From Triticum aestivum (lineage: Eukaryota > Streptophyta > Magnoliopsida > Poales > Poaceae): a DNA stretch of 64,000 nt. The translations under genes were made by a program, and so were the position numbers. Below are positions 12,201 through 23,399 of the stretch, piece by piece. Position 1 is the stretch's first letter. Every line of letters begins with the position of its first letter. The notes beneath the pieces are model-generated. The model was not told where the DNA came from, made no database searches, and was given only the letters and a program-made list of their open reading frames with translations. The stretch is from assembly GCF_018294505.1 (NCBI RefSeq), contig NC_057800.1, positions 171,239,703 to 171,303,702 on the forward strand, in the 5' to 3' direction.

Positions 12201-12213
12201 TGGTATCAGAGCC
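12201..12213 (+). promoter_or_regulatory. Primer binding site, initiator-Met type
   Basis: TGGTATCAGAGCC follows the LTR end after three bases. This is the usual plant retrotransposon match to the 3' end of initiator Met-tRNA, and it sets the plus orientation of the element. Confidence 0.9.
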
Positions 12214-12327
12214 GACTGCCTGTAGGTAGACCCCTTTCCAAATCCTTGGCCGAAGTTGAGTCTAGTCATTGAAAAACTTTTACTAACATGGCTGTGTGGC
12301 TTACGGGTCCACGTCGCCATTGGGTGG
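12214..12327 (+). other. Leader of the second long-LTR element
   Basis: Non-coding DNA between the primer site and the inserted element. It resumes at 26772 after the GGTGG target duplication. Confidence 0.7.
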
Positions 12328-12919
12328 TGACGAGGACATGTATTGGGGGTAGGGTAACAGGCCTGACCTAAAGGCCCTACCCATGGACACCGTATACTCT
12401 GTACTGGGCCCCTGGGCCAGATCGCCGTCCAGATGTACCACAACTTGAAAATCACTCGGACGGTGACAACCACTCGGAGCACGACACTTCACTCGACAAG
12501 CTCATTCCACTCGACCGTGTAACTCACTCGGATATGCAAAGACCAATAGTCAGCATGACGGTTTGTAGCTAGTGGGCAGGCATTATGGCATTGATGCTCC
12601 ACCGTGTAACATAAGGGGTGAGGGGGTGGCACACTCTATATAAGCCACCCCACCACTAGACTAGGGGGCTCTTTTCTTCCATCTCTCTCTCTTTTTCACC
12701 ATTAGTCTCAGGACTACGGGAATCTGTTCCCCTCTCATTGTAATCTCCGGATACATACTAAGATAAAACAAAGCCTCTCCGGAGCACGAGACGTAGGGTT
12801 GTTATCTCCATCGCGAGAGGCCCGAACTCGCTAAAACCACCGTGTCACCCATATGCATCTCGATAGATCATGCTCCTTTATCCTACCCCTCTTTTATTGT
12901 TGGAATCATTACCACGACA
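12328..12919 (+). mobile_element. 5' LTR of the Tat-like element
   Basis: 592 bp, from TGACGAGGACATG to ACCACGACA, nearly identical to 26174-26766 and preceded by target duplication GGTGG. Confidence 0.93.
12637..12643 (+). promoter_or_regulatory. TATA box in the Tat-like LTR
   Basis: CTCTATATAAGCC at about base 310 of the LTR, followed by a CT-rich run (12671-12700). The 3' LTR has the same box at 26483-26489. Confidence 0.65.
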
Positions 12920-12920
12920 G

Positions 12921-12938
12921 TTAGCGCCCACTGTGGGG
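12921..12938 (+). promoter_or_regulatory. Primer-like site after the Tat-like LTR
   Basis: TTAGCGCCCACTGTGGGG begins one base after the LTR. It is not the Met-tRNA type; similar GCGCC-containing sites follow the LTRs of other large grass gypsy elements. I do not assign the priming tRNA. Confidence 0.55.
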
Positions 12939-13922
12939 CATGGCATCTATCGAGCCATGATGCCGATGGTTTTTTCATTCATCTATGTTTAGTTTTATGT
13001 TCATGCTTATCATATTGTTCGTCTTGCGCAGTAAGTAATTGAAGCATCTCAAAAGAAGGGGAGAAGATACATCTTCACCAGACGCTACATGCGTGCATGA
13101 CCGTTCACAAACGGATCAATCAGGAGATTTCTTTCTATGCTATCCTCTTATGATCTAACAATCGTCGTGGATCTAAACAAGCCCGTTGTTGTCTTCCCTG
13201 TACGAGCAGGCACCCATCCGGATCAACAACGAAATCTTACGATGAATAGATCAGACAAGAGACGAGAAAGGGACTATGGCACGGATGCTCTGCGCCAAGG
13301 GTTGCAGCCATCGTCCTCACGCACGGCCGCCAGTGCGCCGACCTGCTTCCTCCTCTCCATCGAGCTCGGCCCGCCCGGACTGCAGGCGTTCGGCGGTCCC
13401 TCTGGCAGCGCTGTAGCTCGCCTGTGGTCGAGGCGATGTGGGCGCAGGACTGGCGCAACAACGGCCACCTCATCTCTGTGACGGCCTGACATGGCGCGTT
13501 GCAGCGGCGTCCCTCATCAACCGCGTGGTGGCGACCCCCGTGGTCGATGCACGGGGCTGTCCACGTCAATAAGACGGCAGCCGCTGGATCGACTCGGCAG
13601 TCGGCACCACCTCGACCTCCGCCCGCACGCAGACTCTCAGGAGAACGCCATCCCGTGCTCGGACTTGTCGCGGTCCGCCTCACCTCGTGCTGGGTCCATG
13701 CAAAAGCCGCCGCCGCCATGGCCGACCAGGGAGCTCTGTGCCCCGCCTTTTGATTCTCCTTCTAACCTTAATTCTTTCCTGATTTATTTCTTGCATGCAG
13801 GGGATAAATGTCCATGGGGAAGGGAAACTTCCCTTGCATGCATGGACGACCTTAACTCCTGCCTAATTATCGCTAATTAACGCTTCTTGCATGCACGTAC
13901 AAGTTTGGACGTGGGCAACCTC
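12939..13922 (+). other. 5' interior of the Tat-like element, no recognised gene
   Basis: Roughly 13260-13760 is GC-rich and open in several frames on both strands with no domain I recognise. The rest is ordinary leader-like DNA up to the copia insertion (target ACCTC at 13918-13922). Confidence 0.5.
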
Positions 13923-14870
13923 TGTTGGAAATATGAGCAAATTACTATGAGATTTAATCTGAATAAACAGAAGATAAATCATGACCACAACAGCAGAGAT
14001 TAAACTAATCATGCGAACTAGCATAGCAGATGAACATATCACATCTAGGGCACATACTAGAAACATGAATTCTACCACGATCTCGAATAGGAAGGATAGA
14101 ATCACATACGGTGCTGCGGGTGCAGCACCGCCGGCGTTGACGTTGTCGCCCATGTCATCGTGGATGAGGTAGCTGAGGTCGGGGAAGAAATCGTCGTTCG
14201 CGAAATCGTCGCTGCCAGCAGTCGCGCGAGTGCGCTCCCCAAAAACCTGATCGCCCCTCTCCCGTATAGGATCATGAGAGGCGGGGTTCCGGAGGCCTGC
14301 TGTCCCTTCTCGCGGTGCACGCCAGAAGGAGGGATGGAGAAGACTTGCTTGGCGGCGCAATGATCTGGAACGGTGGTGAGAAACCATATGAAGCGGCGGC
14401 GGCTAGGGTAGACATCTGCCTGACTATATAGTGCGGGCCGGGTAGGTCATGGGAGTAAAACCCACGTCCGAGTCGTCACGATCCAAAAGAATCGGAAACG
14501 GTTCAGTAATTAATGCGTCCGTTAATTATTAACTAATGACTCATTAATTTTCCCATGCAGCAAAAATATAGACAACGTGCATACTGTCCTCGGCTCGGCT
14601 CAATCCCACAACCCGCGGCGCGTCCAGACGAGGCATGGCATGGCGAGGCGAGCGAGGAGGAGGAGCACGCATGTAGGTCTCCTCTTCTCGTGCTCATACA
14701 AGTGGTAGAAGAGCTCACCTTATAAAGAGGTGCAACTCTCTCTCAACTTCCGGGGTGGGACTAAACTTTAGCCTCACTCACTCCACTCACATGTGTGCAT
14801 GAATGGGCCAAGAGAATTTTAGAATTTTAGTTGGGCTTTGGGCCAAAGGCCTACTAGCAAAATTCCAACA
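13923..14870 (-). mobile_element. 3' LTR of the minus-strand copia element
   Basis: 948 bp. It pairs with 19406-20356 and is the 3' LTR because the polypurine tract abuts its right side on the minus strand. It also carries the same ~158-codon open frame as the other LTR. Confidence 0.93.
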
Positions 14871-14883
14871 ATCCCCCACAAAG
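14871..14883 (-). promoter_or_regulatory. Polypurine tract of the copia element
   Basis: Read on the minus strand it is CTTTGTGGGGGAT, ending at the LTR. It fixes the element's orientation. Confidence 0.8.
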
Positions 14884-15426
14884 TCTCATTGGCACATCTC
14901 ATCATTTAGTTCCAAAACATTGTTTTATATATCGGTGCTTAGTGGAGACTATGAAGTTGAACTTCCACTTAGAAATTTATGCTACACTAGATCACAACTT
15001 GAATAGTGGACTATGCCTTGAACTACAAGTTTTCTGTGAAACTAGTTTCACACAAATTCTTGACCGGTACTGGGCTGCCGCAAGGCTTCCCTGCGGGTGG
15101 AGCATATACGTTATACTCCAGGGCCTTTCATGAATTTATTAGAGAACACCCAATTTTCACAGACTGCAACGTTAACAGTCAAATTCATATAGGTGTGTTC
15201 CTCAGAAGATGTTCTGCAGGACAACATCTCTGCTTACGCGAATAAGCCACTTGGAACACATTAAGATAAGTATCAACCTGCCATGCAGATCAGGAGAGTA
15301 TTGCATCTTCACGGAGTGGGATAATTAATATATGGATACTCTCCTCCCAGGTGACCAACAACTTGTCTCCCACTTCTACTTCACGTGATCTCCGATCACA
15401 TAGAGTGGGTTACCACTATGGACAAC
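14884..15426 (-). other. 3' non-coding part of the copia element
   Basis: Between the RNase H stop and the polypurine tract I see no conserved frame. This is the usual 3' untranslated part of the element. Confidence 0.6.
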
Positions 15427-17566
15427 TCATGCGGTGGGTCTCAAACCCATCTCCATCGATGCATTATCTATCACATTACGTGATAGACCCTTTGTGAAGG
15501 GATCTGCCAAGTTTTTCGACGTTTGGATATAATCCAACATAATAACTCTAGAGTTCCTCAATTTTTTGACAGATTTTAGTCTCCTCTTCACATGCCTTGA
15601 GGACTTCATATTGTCCTTAGAACTTTTTATCTTGACGATCACAGTTTGATTATCACAGTTCATCAGGATAGGGGTATTGGTTTTTCAACCATAGGTAAGT
15701 CCATCAAGAGTTCACGAAGCCACTCTGCTTCAACATTGGCAGTGTCTAATGCTGTGAGTTCTGCTTCCATAGTTGACCTCGTTAAGATGGTCTGCTTGCA
15801 AGACTTCCAGTAAACAGCGCCACCACCAAGTGTAAAAACATAACCACTTGTGGCCTTAATCTCATCAGCATCAGATATCCAGTTTGAGTCACTATAACCC
15901 TCCAGTACCCTTGGATACCCGGTGTAGTGAATCCCATAGCTCGCGGCGCCTTTCAAATAGTGCATAACTCTCTCAAGCGCATGCCAATGATCATCTCCCG
16001 GTTTTGACACAAACCGACTCAACTTGCTCACAGCAAATGAGATGTTAGGCCTCGTGGCACTCGCCAAATACATAAGCGAGCCAATAATCTGAGAATACCT
16101 CAGTTGATCTCTAGCAATCCGTCGATTCTTTCAAAGCAACACACTAGCATCATATGGAGTTGGAGAAGGCGTGCAGTCGCTATACCCAAAACGACTCAAG
16201 ATCTTTTCCACATAATGAGACTGAAGCACTGTGATCCCACCATTCTCATCTCTCAATAGCTTGATGTTTAAGATAACATCAGCTACTCCTAGATCCTTCA
16301 TCTCAAAACAATGAGATAAGAAATCCTTAACCTCCTTGATTAAATCAAGTTTGGTTCCAAAGATCAATATGTCGTCGACATACAGACAAAGAATAACTCC
16401 TTCGCCCCCACCATAGCGATAGTACACGCACTTGTCACCATCGTTTACTACAAAGCCGGCAGCAGTTAATGTTCTTTAGAACTTCTCATGCCACTCCTTA
16501 GGAGCTTGTTTAAGGCCATATAAAGACTTTAATAACTTGCACACCTTTCCTTCCTGACCAGGTACTACAAAACCATATGGCTAATCCATGTAAATTTCCT
16601 CCTTCAACTCTCCATTGAGGAAAGCCGTCTTAACGTCCATTTGATGAATGAGAAGACCATGTGAGGCAGCCAGTGATAGTAGCACCCGAATTGTGGTCAG
16701 TCTAGTCACGGGTGAGTAAGTATCAAAGAAGTCTTCACCTTCTTTCTGGGTATAACCCTTGGCCACAAGCCGTGCCTTGTACTTTTCAATCGTACCATCA
16801 GGTCTAAGCTTCTTCTTGAGCACCCACTTACATCCTACAGGTTTGCACCCATAAGGACGGCCAGTGATCTCCCAGGTACCGTTAGCTAAGATGGAATCCA
16901 TCTCGCTATGTACAGCTTCCTTCCAGTAGTCAGCATCAGGAGATGCATAGGCTTCTGAAATAGTCCTGGGTGTGTCATCCACGAGGTACACAATGAAATC
17001 ATCACCAAAAGACTTTGCAGTCCTCTGTCTCTTACTCCTCACAGGAGTTCCATTGTTACCCTCAACAGGATTCTCAACATGTTCCATCGCAATGGTGGGT
17101 TCAGGAATTACAGTGAATTCCTCACTAGATGGAGTAGGTATCTCCTGATTTGATGAACTCGACATATCCTTCATAGGAAATATGTCCTCAAACAAAGTTG
17201 CATCATTTGATTCCATAATCGTACCAACATGCATGTCGGATACCTCAGATTTTATTATCAAAAATCTATAGCCGATGCTATGAAAAGCATAGCCCAGAAG
17301 AACACAATCCACGGTTTTTGGTCCAAGCTTGCACTTCTTGGGAATTGGTATATTGACTTTCGCCAAACAACCCCAAGTACGTAGGTAAGAGAGTTTCAAC
17401 CTTTTCCTTCCCCATTCCTCAAATGGAGTCATGGTCTTATGCTTTGTGGGAACTCGGTTTAGGACATGACACGCAGTCATTAGCGCCTCCCCCCACCATT
17501 CCTTGGATAGACCCGAAGTGTCTAACATGGTGTTAACCATATCAGTTAGAGTTTGGTTCTTTCTTT
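15427..17566 (-). pseudogene. Copia integrase end, RT and RNase H, broken
   Basis: On the minus strand this continues the polyprotein in a frame shifted by one base from the gag-integrase part; the shift is at about 17567, within the integrase core just before its glutamate-containing motif. It holds the integrase C-terminal domain, RT (LVAKGYTQ near 16750, YVDDILIFG near 16370) and RNase H (from 16073). In-frame stops interrupt it at about 16580, 16477 and 16129, and a second frameshift lies near 15663 before the last ~78 codons. RT copies element RNA into DNA and RNase H removes the template; neither could be made intact from this copy. Confidence 0.9.
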
Positions 17567-19405
17567 CGGCTACCCCATTTGACTGGGTGAGTAGGGAGGC
17601 GTCCTCTCATGGATTATACCATGTTCCGCACAAAACAGATCAAATTCATTGGAAAAATACTCTCCACCACGATCGTACCTAAGCCGTTTAATTTTTCGAT
17701 CAAGTTGGTTCTCTGCCTCAGCTTTATAGTTTTTAAAGAAAGTCAAAGCCTCATCTTTTGATTTCAGAAGATACACATAACAATATCTAGTGGAGTCATC
17801 AATCAATGTCATGAAGTATCCCTTTCCACCTTTTGTCACCACGCCATTCATCTCACAAAGATCAGAATGTATAAGCTCTAGTGGTGCCAAGTCTCTTGCC
17901 TCTGCAGTCTTATGGGACTTGCGAGGTTGCTTAGCTTGCACACATACTTGGCACTTGGAGCCTTTGACAGTAGAGATTTTCGGAATTAATTTCATATTGG
18001 CTAACCGCGTCATGCAACCAAAGTTAATATGACAGAGTCGTGAATGCCAAATGTCGGACTCATCATTGTGGTAAACATTATTAATAACTTTAGTGCAAAT
18101 ATCTGACAAAGATAGGCGGAACAAGCCTCCGCACTCATAGCCTTTTCCAACAAATTGTCCACACTTAGAAATTACAACTTTATTGGATTCGAACACCAAC
18201 TTAAAACCATCTCGACATAAACGGGAACCGCTAACGAGATTTTTATTGATGGACGACACATGATGAACGTTCTTCAGACGCACAGTCTTCCCCGAAGTAA
18301 ACTTCAGATCGACCGTACCAACACCTCGAACGATGGCATGTGACCCATTCCGCATCAGCACGGGTGAAGTCCCTGTTGCCTGGTAAGAACAAAACATGGA
18401 GGCGTTAGCACAAACATGTACATTGGCACCGGTGTCAATTAACCAATCAGGGGATCGAAATACTGAAAGGATGGTAGGAAAAATACCGTACCCTGATTCC
18501 TTCATATCAGTATCACCGTTGACAACATTAGCAGACTTGCCGCTCTTCTCATGTTCGCGCTCCTCAAAGCGGTTAGGACACTTCGGAGCCCAGTAATTAG
18601 GATCACCGCAGACATGGCAAAGTCCCTTCCCCTTCTTATGAGAATTCTTCTTGAAGTTGGTAGAATGTGATGGCTTGTTCTTTGTATCAAACTTGCCTTT
18701 GCCCCGAGTTTTGTTCTTATTGTTTTTGAACTTGTTGGGCTGGGAGTTCTTCTTCTGTACCATGTGGGCACTAGAACCTCCCTCAGCAACTCGAGCACGT
18801 GTGTCCTTTGCTCTCGCCTTCTCTTCAACATCAATAGTACCAATGAGATCCGCAACGGAAAACTCCTGTCTCTTGTGTTTCAGGGAAGTAGCAAAATTGT
18901 TCCATGAAGGTGGAAGCTTGGCAATGATGCCTCCGGCAACAAATTTGTCCGGCAACACATACTTGAAGTACTCAAGTTCTTTTGCGAGCGACTGTATCTC
19001 ATGAGCCTGCTGTACAACAGGGCGCTCATTAGTCATCTTGTAGTCATAGAATTGCTCCATGACGTACAACTCGCTGTCGGCGTCCGAGGCACCAAACTTG
19101 GCCTCGAGCGCAGCCCACATGTCCTTGTCGTTGTCAAACGACATATACGAATCCACAATGGAGTCATCAAGAACACTCAGAAGAGCGCCTTTAAAGAGGG
19201 CATCGATCTTCTCAAAAGCTTCCAGGTGTGCTGGATTAAGATCGCCCTCGGGCTTGCCCTTGGTGGCATCATAGCAGCCCATGGTCTGAAACCAGTAGAC
19301 TGCTGTCGTGCGCCACCTCTTATATTGTGCCCCCTTAAAGGCAGGAGGCTTCAGATGCGCAGCAAAACCACTCGGAGTAAATTGCCTATAATCAGGTTTT
19401 TGGAT
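17567..19405 (-). pseudogene. Copia gag, protease and integrase core, fused to the LTR
   Basis: The minus frame runs without a stop from inside the 5' LTR (ATG at 19868-19870) into gag at 19405 and through protease to integrase. Gag includes a zinc knuckle region near 18613-18654 in which the His is Tyr (CX2C, then Y, then C). Protease has WLIDTGANVHVC. Integrase has an intact HHCC finger (WHSRLCHIN, CQVC) and the first two acidic core residues (HSDLC, RYDRGGEYF). It ends at a stop created by a one-base loss near 17567. No separate gag start codon or leader is present, so the 5' end of gag appears deleted together with the primer site. Confidence 0.9.
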
Positions 19406-19870
19406 TGTTGGAAATATGAGCAAATTATTACGAGATTTAATCCGAATAAACAGAAGATAAATCATGACCACAGCAGCAGAGATTAAACTAATCATGCGAA
19501 CTAGCATAGCAGACGAACATATCACATCTAGGGCACATACTAGAAACATGAATTCTACCATGATCTCGAACAGGAAGGATAGAATCACATACGATGCAGC
19601 GGGTGCAGCACCGCCGGCGTTGACGTTGTCACCCATGTCGTCGAGGATGAGGTTGCCGAGGTCGGGGAAGAAATCATCGTTCGCGAAGTCGTCGCTGCCA
19701 GCAGTCGCGCGAGTGCGCTCCCCAAAAACCTGATCGCCCCTCTCCCGTACAGGATCACGAGAGGCGGGGTTCCGGAGGCCTGCTGTCCCTTCTTGCGGTG
19801 CACGCCGGAAGGAGGGATGGAGAAGACTTGCTTGGCGGCACAATGATCTGGAACGGTGGTGAGAAACCAT
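19406..19870 (-). other. Open frame inside the copia LTR
   Basis: About 155 codons start with MVSHHRSRSLCRQ and contain two strongly hydrophobic stretches near the end that could span a membrane. The other LTR keeps the same frame open (14387 downward). About 15 residues differ between the copies, so I see no sign of purifying selection. In this LTR the frame continues into gag. Confidence 0.4.
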
Positions 19871-19907
19871 ACGAAGCGGCGGCGGCTAGGGTAGACGTCT
19901 GCCTGAC

Positions 19908-19915
19908 TATATAGT
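19908..19915 (-). promoter_or_regulatory. TATA box in the copia 5' LTR
   Basis: CTATATAG on the minus strand, about 38 bases upstream of the ATG of the LTR-gag frame. A second candidate (CTTTATAAGG) lies near 20206-20215. Confidence 0.45.
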
Positions 19916-20361
19916 GTGGGCCGGGTAGGTTGTGGGAGTAAACCCCACGTCCGAGTCGTCACGATCCATAAGAATCGGAAACGGTTCAGTAATTAACGTG
20001 TCCGTTAATTATTAATTAATGACTCATTAATTTTCCCATGCAGCAAAAATATAGACAACGTGCATAGCTCTGTCCTCGGCTCGGCTCAATCCCACAACCC
20101 GCGGCGCGTCGTGACGAGGCGTGGCGTGGCGAGGCGAGCGAGGAGGAGGAGCGCGCGTGTAGGTCTCCTCTTCTCATGCTCATACAAGTGGTAGAAGAGC
20201 TCACCTTATAAAGAGGTGCAACTCTCTCTCAACTTCCGAGGTGGGACTAAACTTTAGCCTCACTCACTCCACTCACATGTGTGCATGAATGGGCCAAGAG
20301 AATTTCAGAATTTTAGTTGGGCTTTGGGCCAAAGGCCTACTAGCAAAATTCGAACAACCTC

Positions 20362-21032
20362 ATCAAGCATCGTAACGGCATACATTGACGAATCCCTATG
20401 GACTGATGGCCTCCGGCACGACGCCCTGGCGGTTCCTCGGTCCGACGTACGTCAAGAGCTCGCTGATAACTTGTAGAATAGAGTCAACAGCACACTGAAG
20501 CATCCGATGACGGCAACACCGTCTCAACCGTAAGCTGGCTCCGCCCTCACATACGACAGCATCTCCCGTGCTGGAGGTACAAACCCGATGCGGCGTGGGG
20601 ACCAGGAGTTGGCCATGCCGGCATGCTCAGCAGCTTCTCCCTCGGACCGTCCGACGTCGATGGTTCAGCGGCAGCCTCTGCGGGTGCTCGGCATCTTGTC
20701 CCTTATGTATCGTCTGCCTGCCTCCGGCATCATCTAGTGGGCAGCAACTCTCTCCAGTCGGCATGGTCGCTCGGATGGGACTAGCTCACTCAGACCAAAC
20801 CGGATCACTGGCGCTTGGCCGCCCGTGTGTCCTCGCTCGGCTGGACATGTCCTCATCGCTCGACTGCCCTGCACGCGGTGATGAAGCTGCTCGCGTCATC
20901 ATCAACTTGACCAACTCGGACATCTCGCGTGTCGCCACTCCATGGGACGCCTCTACTTCACTCGGACGCCCCATGCGTCGCCACTCCGCTGGGTACTTCA
21001 TCATCAACTTGACTGACTCGGCTGTCCCGCGC
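20362..21032 (+). other. Interior of the Tat-like element, no recognised gene
   Basis: Non-repetitive DNA between the copia insertion and the first minisatellite. An open frame at 20568-21104 has no domain I recognise. Confidence 0.45.
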
Positions 21033-21545
21033 GTCGCCATCGGTTGGTCACCTCATAACCACTCGGCCGCTCCGTGCTTCGCCAATCGGTTGGTCACCTC
21101 ATAACCACTCGGCCGCTCCGCGCGTCGCCAATCGGTTGGTCACCTCATCACCACTCAGCCGCTCCGCGCATCGCCAATCGGTTGGTCACCTCATAACCAC
21201 TCGGCCGCCCCGCGCGTCGCCATCGGTTGGTCACCTCATAACCACTCGGTCGCTCCGTGCTTCGCCAATCGGTTGGTCACCTCATAACCACTCGGCCGCT
21301 CATCGCGTCGCCAATCGGTTGGTCACCTCATCACCACTCGGCCGCTCCGCGCGTCGCCAATCGGTTGGTCACCTCATAACCACTCGGCCGCCCCGCGCGT
21401 CGCCCTCGGTTGGTCACCTCATAACCACTCAGCCGCCCCGCACGTCGCCCTCGGTTGGTCACCTCATAACCACTCGGCTGCCCCGCGCATCGCCATCGGT
21501 GGGTCACCTCATCACCACTCGGCCACCCTGCGTGTCGCCATCGCC
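21033..21545 (+). repeat. Minisatellite, 45-46 bp unit, ~11 copies
   Basis: Tandem units of the type CGGTTGGTCACCTCATAACC plus ACTCGGCCGCTCCGCGCGTC. Measured starts at 21041, 21087, 21133, 21179 and 21224 give periods of 46, 46, 46 and 45. Units differ by a few bases (CTCATAACC or CTCATCACC). Confidence 0.93.
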
Positions 21546-22060
21546 AAAATCCCCTAGTGGGTGACTTAGCTGTGAATCCGTTTCGCCTAAGTTCAAGAAA
21601 TCCTACCGAGTGGAGAGCAAACCTCCCACTTGGGGGCTTAGCTGCAGTCCAAGGACTCGCCTAAGTTTGAAAAAATCCTACCGAGTGGAGAGCAAACCTC
21701 CCACTCGGGGGCTTAGCTGCAGTCCAGTACTCTCCTAAGTTTGAAAAAAATCCTACCGAGTGGAGAGCAAACCTCCCACTCGGGGGCTTAGCTGCAGTCT
21801 AGTACTCGCCTAAGTTTGAAAAAAATCCTACCGACTGAAGAGCAAACCTCCCACTCGGGGGCTTAGCTGCAGTCTAGTACTCGCCTAAGTTTGAAAAAAA
21901 AATCTTACCGAGTGGAGAGCAAACCTCCCACTCGGGGGCTTAGCTGCAGTGCAGTACTCGCCTAAGTGTTTGAAATCCTACCGAGTGGAGAGCAAGCCTC
22001 CCACTCGGAGGCTTAACTGCAGTCCAAGGACTTGCCTAAGTAGCCAAAATCCGACTGAGA
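21546..22060 (+). repeat. Minisatellite, ~75 bp unit, about 6 copies
   Basis: Each unit contains TCCTACCGAGTGGAGAGCAA, then ACCTCCCACTCGGGGGCTTA and GCTGCAGTC. Unit starts at 21602, 21677, 21752, 21827, 21904 and 21977 give periods of 75, 75, 75, 77 and 73; the variation sits in an A-run. Confidence 0.93.
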
Positions 22061-23399
22061 CAAGAGCAAACCTCTAATTCAAGGAGCTGCATCATAAGTA
22101 TAATGTGCGCTCCATCCCTATCCGCAAGGACACCGAGACGAAGGTCGACTGTCACCATCGCCTCGTCTCACCACTCGGCCACTCGCTTGCCTTCAAACAA
22201 CTAAGTCATTTTACATTCTGTTATTTCCGTCTTTTCGAGTGTCCCATAATTCACACATCATGTTCACTCGGAGGCCACGCCACTGAGTGTACCTCTACGC
22301 TCGGCTGCTTATTTTCACATACTTGCTTAGTACAGGTTATGAGACTCATGAGTCCATCTTCCATTTTTTCGCATACATCATTCACGAACACCATGTGTCG
22401 TTCTTCATTTCGAATTTGCATCGGTCCTTCGGGGCTGCAACTCAGTCAAAACACTACACTTCCACTTTATTTGAGCCAATATTCCAATGAGTTCAGTCGG
22501 ATCCGTCGCTTCGACAAGTTCGAACGGATCCTTCGCTCTTTCGGACTCTTGCTGGTTAACCAGCAAGCCCCTTGCACTCCCAGCGGGTGTCTATGGGTGT
22601 TATAAACACAAATCATTTCAGCATTCTGACCTCGGGTGTCTATGGGTGTTATAAACACAAATCATTTCAGCACACATCAAATTTCTTCGAGAAATTATTC
22701 CGTTGGCTTGCGCCATTTTTTTTACACAAGTTACGCGATCACTCGACGGCCTTATGCGCCAACTTCATGCTGCTCGGACTCGGTCACCGTAACGATCCTA
22801 GCGCACCACAACACCGACCTTGTCGCTCTGTTGACTTCAAACACATCTAGCCAACCCCTCTGTGGAATCCTCTTCATCGTATCAATGATATAGACCTCGT
22901 CAGGCATGAGACAGATAAGTCCCTTTTATAATTAAACTTCACACACTTCACTCTTTTGCGAGTTTGCCTCTTTTGAGCATCACTCGGAAGCTTCTCCTCA
23001 TCTTTACCCGAGTCCGACTTAATGAATTGCAAATCATCCATTCAAAACTATATTTCTTGTATTTCGACATGTCCGTTTGTCGAAGCCTGTAGTACGCTTG
23101 GGGGCTACGCCGCACTCGGGGGCTGCATCTCATTTGGAATGACACTCTCCTGAGTAGTCGAGTACTTCATCACCAGTCAGATCTTTCACTTCAACAAGTA
23201 CATTTGATCCACCACTTTGACAAGTTTTATAACCACCCAGACGCTCTGCACGCCATCTTCATTCCTACTCAGACTCAGTTGTCACGCCGGTCTTGTTGTG
23301 TCGCAACCGCACTACGCCGACCTCATCGCTACATTAGCTTCGAAAGCATCCGGCCAAGTCCTTCGAAGACCATTTCAGCCACTTGGCTGGACACTTAGT
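22061..23399 (+). other. Unclassified interior between arrays
   Basis: Low-complexity DNA with frequent ACTCGG words. A direct duplication of about 45 bp (GGTGTCTATGGGTGTTATAA) occurs at 22585 and 22634. No coding assignment is possible. Confidence 0.5.

Larger units (their letters stand above)
13923..20356 (-). mobile_element. Complete minus-strand Ty1/copia element
   Basis: LTRs at 13923-14870 and 19406-20356 (TGTTGG to AACA) lie within a perfect ACCTC duplication (13918-13922 and 20357-20361). All genes read on the minus strand: gag, protease, integrase, RT, RNase H, in the copia order. A polypurine tract adjoins the left LTR. The expected Met-tRNA primer site is missing next to the 5' LTR, and gag follows the LTR almost directly. 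The coding part has three nonsense codons and two frameshifts. The LTRs differ at about 43 places (~4.5%), mostly transitions. Confidence 0.94.
19406..20356 (-). mobile_element. 5' LTR of the minus-strand copia element
   Basis: 951 bp, followed on its right by target duplication ACCTC. The minus strand reads directly from its terminus CCAACA into gag codons, with no TGGTATCAGAGC-like site. Confidence 0.93.

Noticed and set aside
12201..12213. tRNA gene fragment
   Set aside because: Only the short Met-tRNA complement at a primer site, as at 32121 and 58767; no cloverleaf.
13237..13719. Minus-strand 160-codon frame
   Set aside because: GC-rich with competing plus-strand frames and no recognisable product.
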